A stretch of 64,000 bases of DNA from Bacteroidota bacterium (GTDB lineage Bacteria > Bacteroidota > Ignavibacteria > OLB7), in NCBI GenBank assembly GCA_018266795.1, contig JAFDZV010000031.1, positions 35,739 through 99,738 on the forward strand. Direction: 5' to 3'. How positions within the stretch are numbered: the first letter of the stretch is position 1; each line of letters starts with the position of its first letter. Below are positions 62,847 to 64,000 of the stretch, one piece after another. A program made the position numbers and the translations under genes. Below the pieces are notes generated by a model that did no database searches, was not told the DNA's origin, and saw only the letters and a program-made list of their open reading frames with translations.

Positions 62847-63680
62847 TTAGTTGTGATCGGCATGCAGCATTGCATTCCCTGTCGCTTCAATGTCCGTGGC
62901 CGGACATGAATGCAGTCGCATCGCAGCGAAGTCCGCCTGGAAAGCACCTGCGGTTCCCGGCGCCGAAATATGGAATACGTCGTCGATCAGATCCGTGATA
63001 CGAATCCGGAGGAGATCGTAACGCAGCTCCGGATATTCCCTGTTATCCTTCATGCGCTTATCGGGCGTTCCATTCTTGTTGACGTACTTCCATGTTTTCC
63101 CGACCACAGGAGCATCTGTTGGTATGAAGGAGCCGTTCTCGATGAATATCGTGGTGGAGCTTTCCACGGTAACGGCGCCGTATTCAAGCCGCCGAAGCTT
63201 GCCGCGATGCTCCACGAGGATGCAGTCGGGGAACAGGTAGAGCGGGCTGGTTGTTGCGATAACCGGAACCTGAATATTCGCGGCGATAAACTTCGGCAGT
63301 CGTTTCCTGAAGGCAGCGGTGGAGCGGGTTACGTTGTACGCGGCGCCGGCATTGTGCTTTGCATCAGTGACGGCCGTTCGGCTTTTGATCCGCCAGATGC
63401 GCTGGCTCCCCGCCATTTCATCGAAGTGCCTGCACAGTGTGGCATATGATGCAGGCCGTGCCTGGTCAGGGTATTCAACCTTGACGGTCCGGCGCCCGCG
63501 GTCCCATCGCCATATGTAGACGATGAGTACCGGCGCAGCAAACAGCCAGAAGAGAGCTACGGCGGGATGAATACGGACAGTGGCAGGCCAGAGCAGGAAA
63601 CAGAGAAATGCTATCCATGGCCAGAGCGGCATTCTGTTGCGGTTGGCATTGATGGCGGCAACTGCTTCCTGGGTAAGCAT
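62847..63680 (-). CDS. Membrane protein of unknown function
   Basis: This 277-aa protein starts at 63680 (MLTQEAVAAINANRN), preceded by GGAGACGC; upstream in-frame starts lack a ribosome binding site. Two transmembrane segments (about 18-33 and 38-57) are followed by a long cytoplasmic or periplasmic domain. That domain contains 'PKFIAANIQVPVIATTSPLYLFPDCILVEHRG' (about 135-170), a motif I know from a widespread bacterial family of unknown function, plus 'GSQRIWRIKSRTA'. No catalytic residues can be named. The lipoprotein gene follows at 62 bp, suggesting a two-gene unit. Confidence 0.55.
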   Translation of the reverse strand: MLTQEAVAAINANRNRMPLWPWIAFLCFLLWPATVRIHPAVALFWLFAAPVLIVYIWRWDRGRRTVKVEYPDQARPASYATLCRHFDEMAGSQRIWRIKSRTAVTDAKHNAGAAYNVTRSTAAFRKRLPKFIAANIQVPVIATTSPLYLFPDCILVEHRGKLRRLEYGAVTVESSTTIFIENGSFIPTDAPVVGKTWKYVNKNGTPDKRMKDNREYPELRYDLLRIRITDLIDDVFHISAPGTAGAFQADFAAMRLHSCPATDIEATGNAMLHADHN

Positions 63681-63879
63681 AAGCGTCTCCGATAATGAAC
63701 GTGATCCATTGCAAGGCGGGAGCGAAAGCCGGGAGCAGGGATAATTTGCTCCCAATGCTCCTCTATCCAGCTACGTACGAACTACATAGTGATGATGGTT
63801 ATTCCCGTTCACATCACTCCCCATCACGAAGCCGGTCACAACGCCTCTTGCCGCCTGCGCGCTCACACGTACAAAAAAC

Positions 63880-63913
63880 ACGGAGGGGAACCCCCCAGCG
63901 GATTCCCCTCCGT
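63880..63913 (-). terminator. Intrinsic terminator of a gene entering from the right
   Basis: A perfect 11-bp stem ACGGAGGGGAA (63880-63890) and TTCCCCTCCGT (63903-63913), reading the minus strand, is followed by GTTTTTTGTACG. It lies 64 bp after the stop codon at 63977 and marks the end of a minus-strand gene beyond the right edge. Confidence 0.85.
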
Positions 63914-63976
63914 TTATCACTGATTGCCGATCGGCATCTGCACCGAAAGACTACCAGCGCCAGCTACTGTTTCCAG

Positions 63977-64000
63977 TTACTGCTTTATGACGAGAACATT
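63977..64000 (-). CDS. C-terminal end of a probable T9SS cargo protein
   Basis: Only the last seven codons and the stop are inside the window. They read NVLVIKQ, the usual last strand of a T9SS type A sorting domain (compare MLTVVK and PLVIVR elsewhere in this window). The strong minus-strand terminator 64 bp downstream supports a real gene here. The call rests on very few residues. Confidence 0.4.
   Translation of the reverse strand, partial: NVLVIKQ

Overview
The window is from a G+C-rich bacterium of the Bacteroidota/Chlorobi (FCB) supergroup, most likely close to Ignavibacteria or Kapabacteria (lineage is inference). The main evidence is a set of large secreted proteins ending in type IX secretion (T9SS) sorting domains, with termini such as TVVK, TVAR, VIVR and VVAH. 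No rRNA, tRNA, insertion sequence, prophage or CRISPR array was seen, so this reads as chromosomal core plus surface-protein genes.

Layout. 1-3.2 kb: start of an ECF sigma factor and a secreted double WD40 propeller protein. 3.4-9.2 kb: HAD hydrolase and the SbcCD nuclease. 9.7-17.4 kb: a SPOR protein, then an operon of a 1018-aa TPR protein and an outer-membrane barrel with a very basic N-terminal stalk, and a small FN3-like protein. 17.6-22.8 kb: metallo-beta-lactamase-fold enzyme, RmlD-like reductase, and mnmG/mnmE with two parS sites around mnmG. 23.3-24.6 kb: three small plus-strand envelope genes. 24.7-31 kb: dnaK, hsp20, a gene-free stretch with DnaA boxes, pepA and guaA. 31.1-41.3 kb: the canonical rimP-nusA-infB-rbfA-truB-ribF-rpsO-pnp translation/RNA cluster. 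41.7-55.8 kb: four giant T9SS cargo proteins with an orphan lolD among them. 55.9-64 kb: a zinc-ribbon protein, a large ATPase regulator with a C-terminal SARP/BTAD-like module, glmS, a membrane protein plus lipoprotein pair, and the tail of another probable T9SS cargo.

The most notable signals are non-coding. Two parS-like palindromes (19.5 and 21.4 kb) and a cluster of DnaA boxes with an A+T-rich flank (27.4 kb) suggest the window is close to the replication origin. The rpsO leader can fold into an H-type pseudoknot next to the ribosome binding site, which suggests S15 autoregulation. The leader upstream of rimP-nusA-infB contains mutually exclusive antiterminator and terminator hairpins. 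Many genes end in strong GC hairpins, several followed by a TTCGTTT-type tail.

Coordinates and start choices were read from the sequence by eye. Family assignments rest on recognised motifs, not on database searches.
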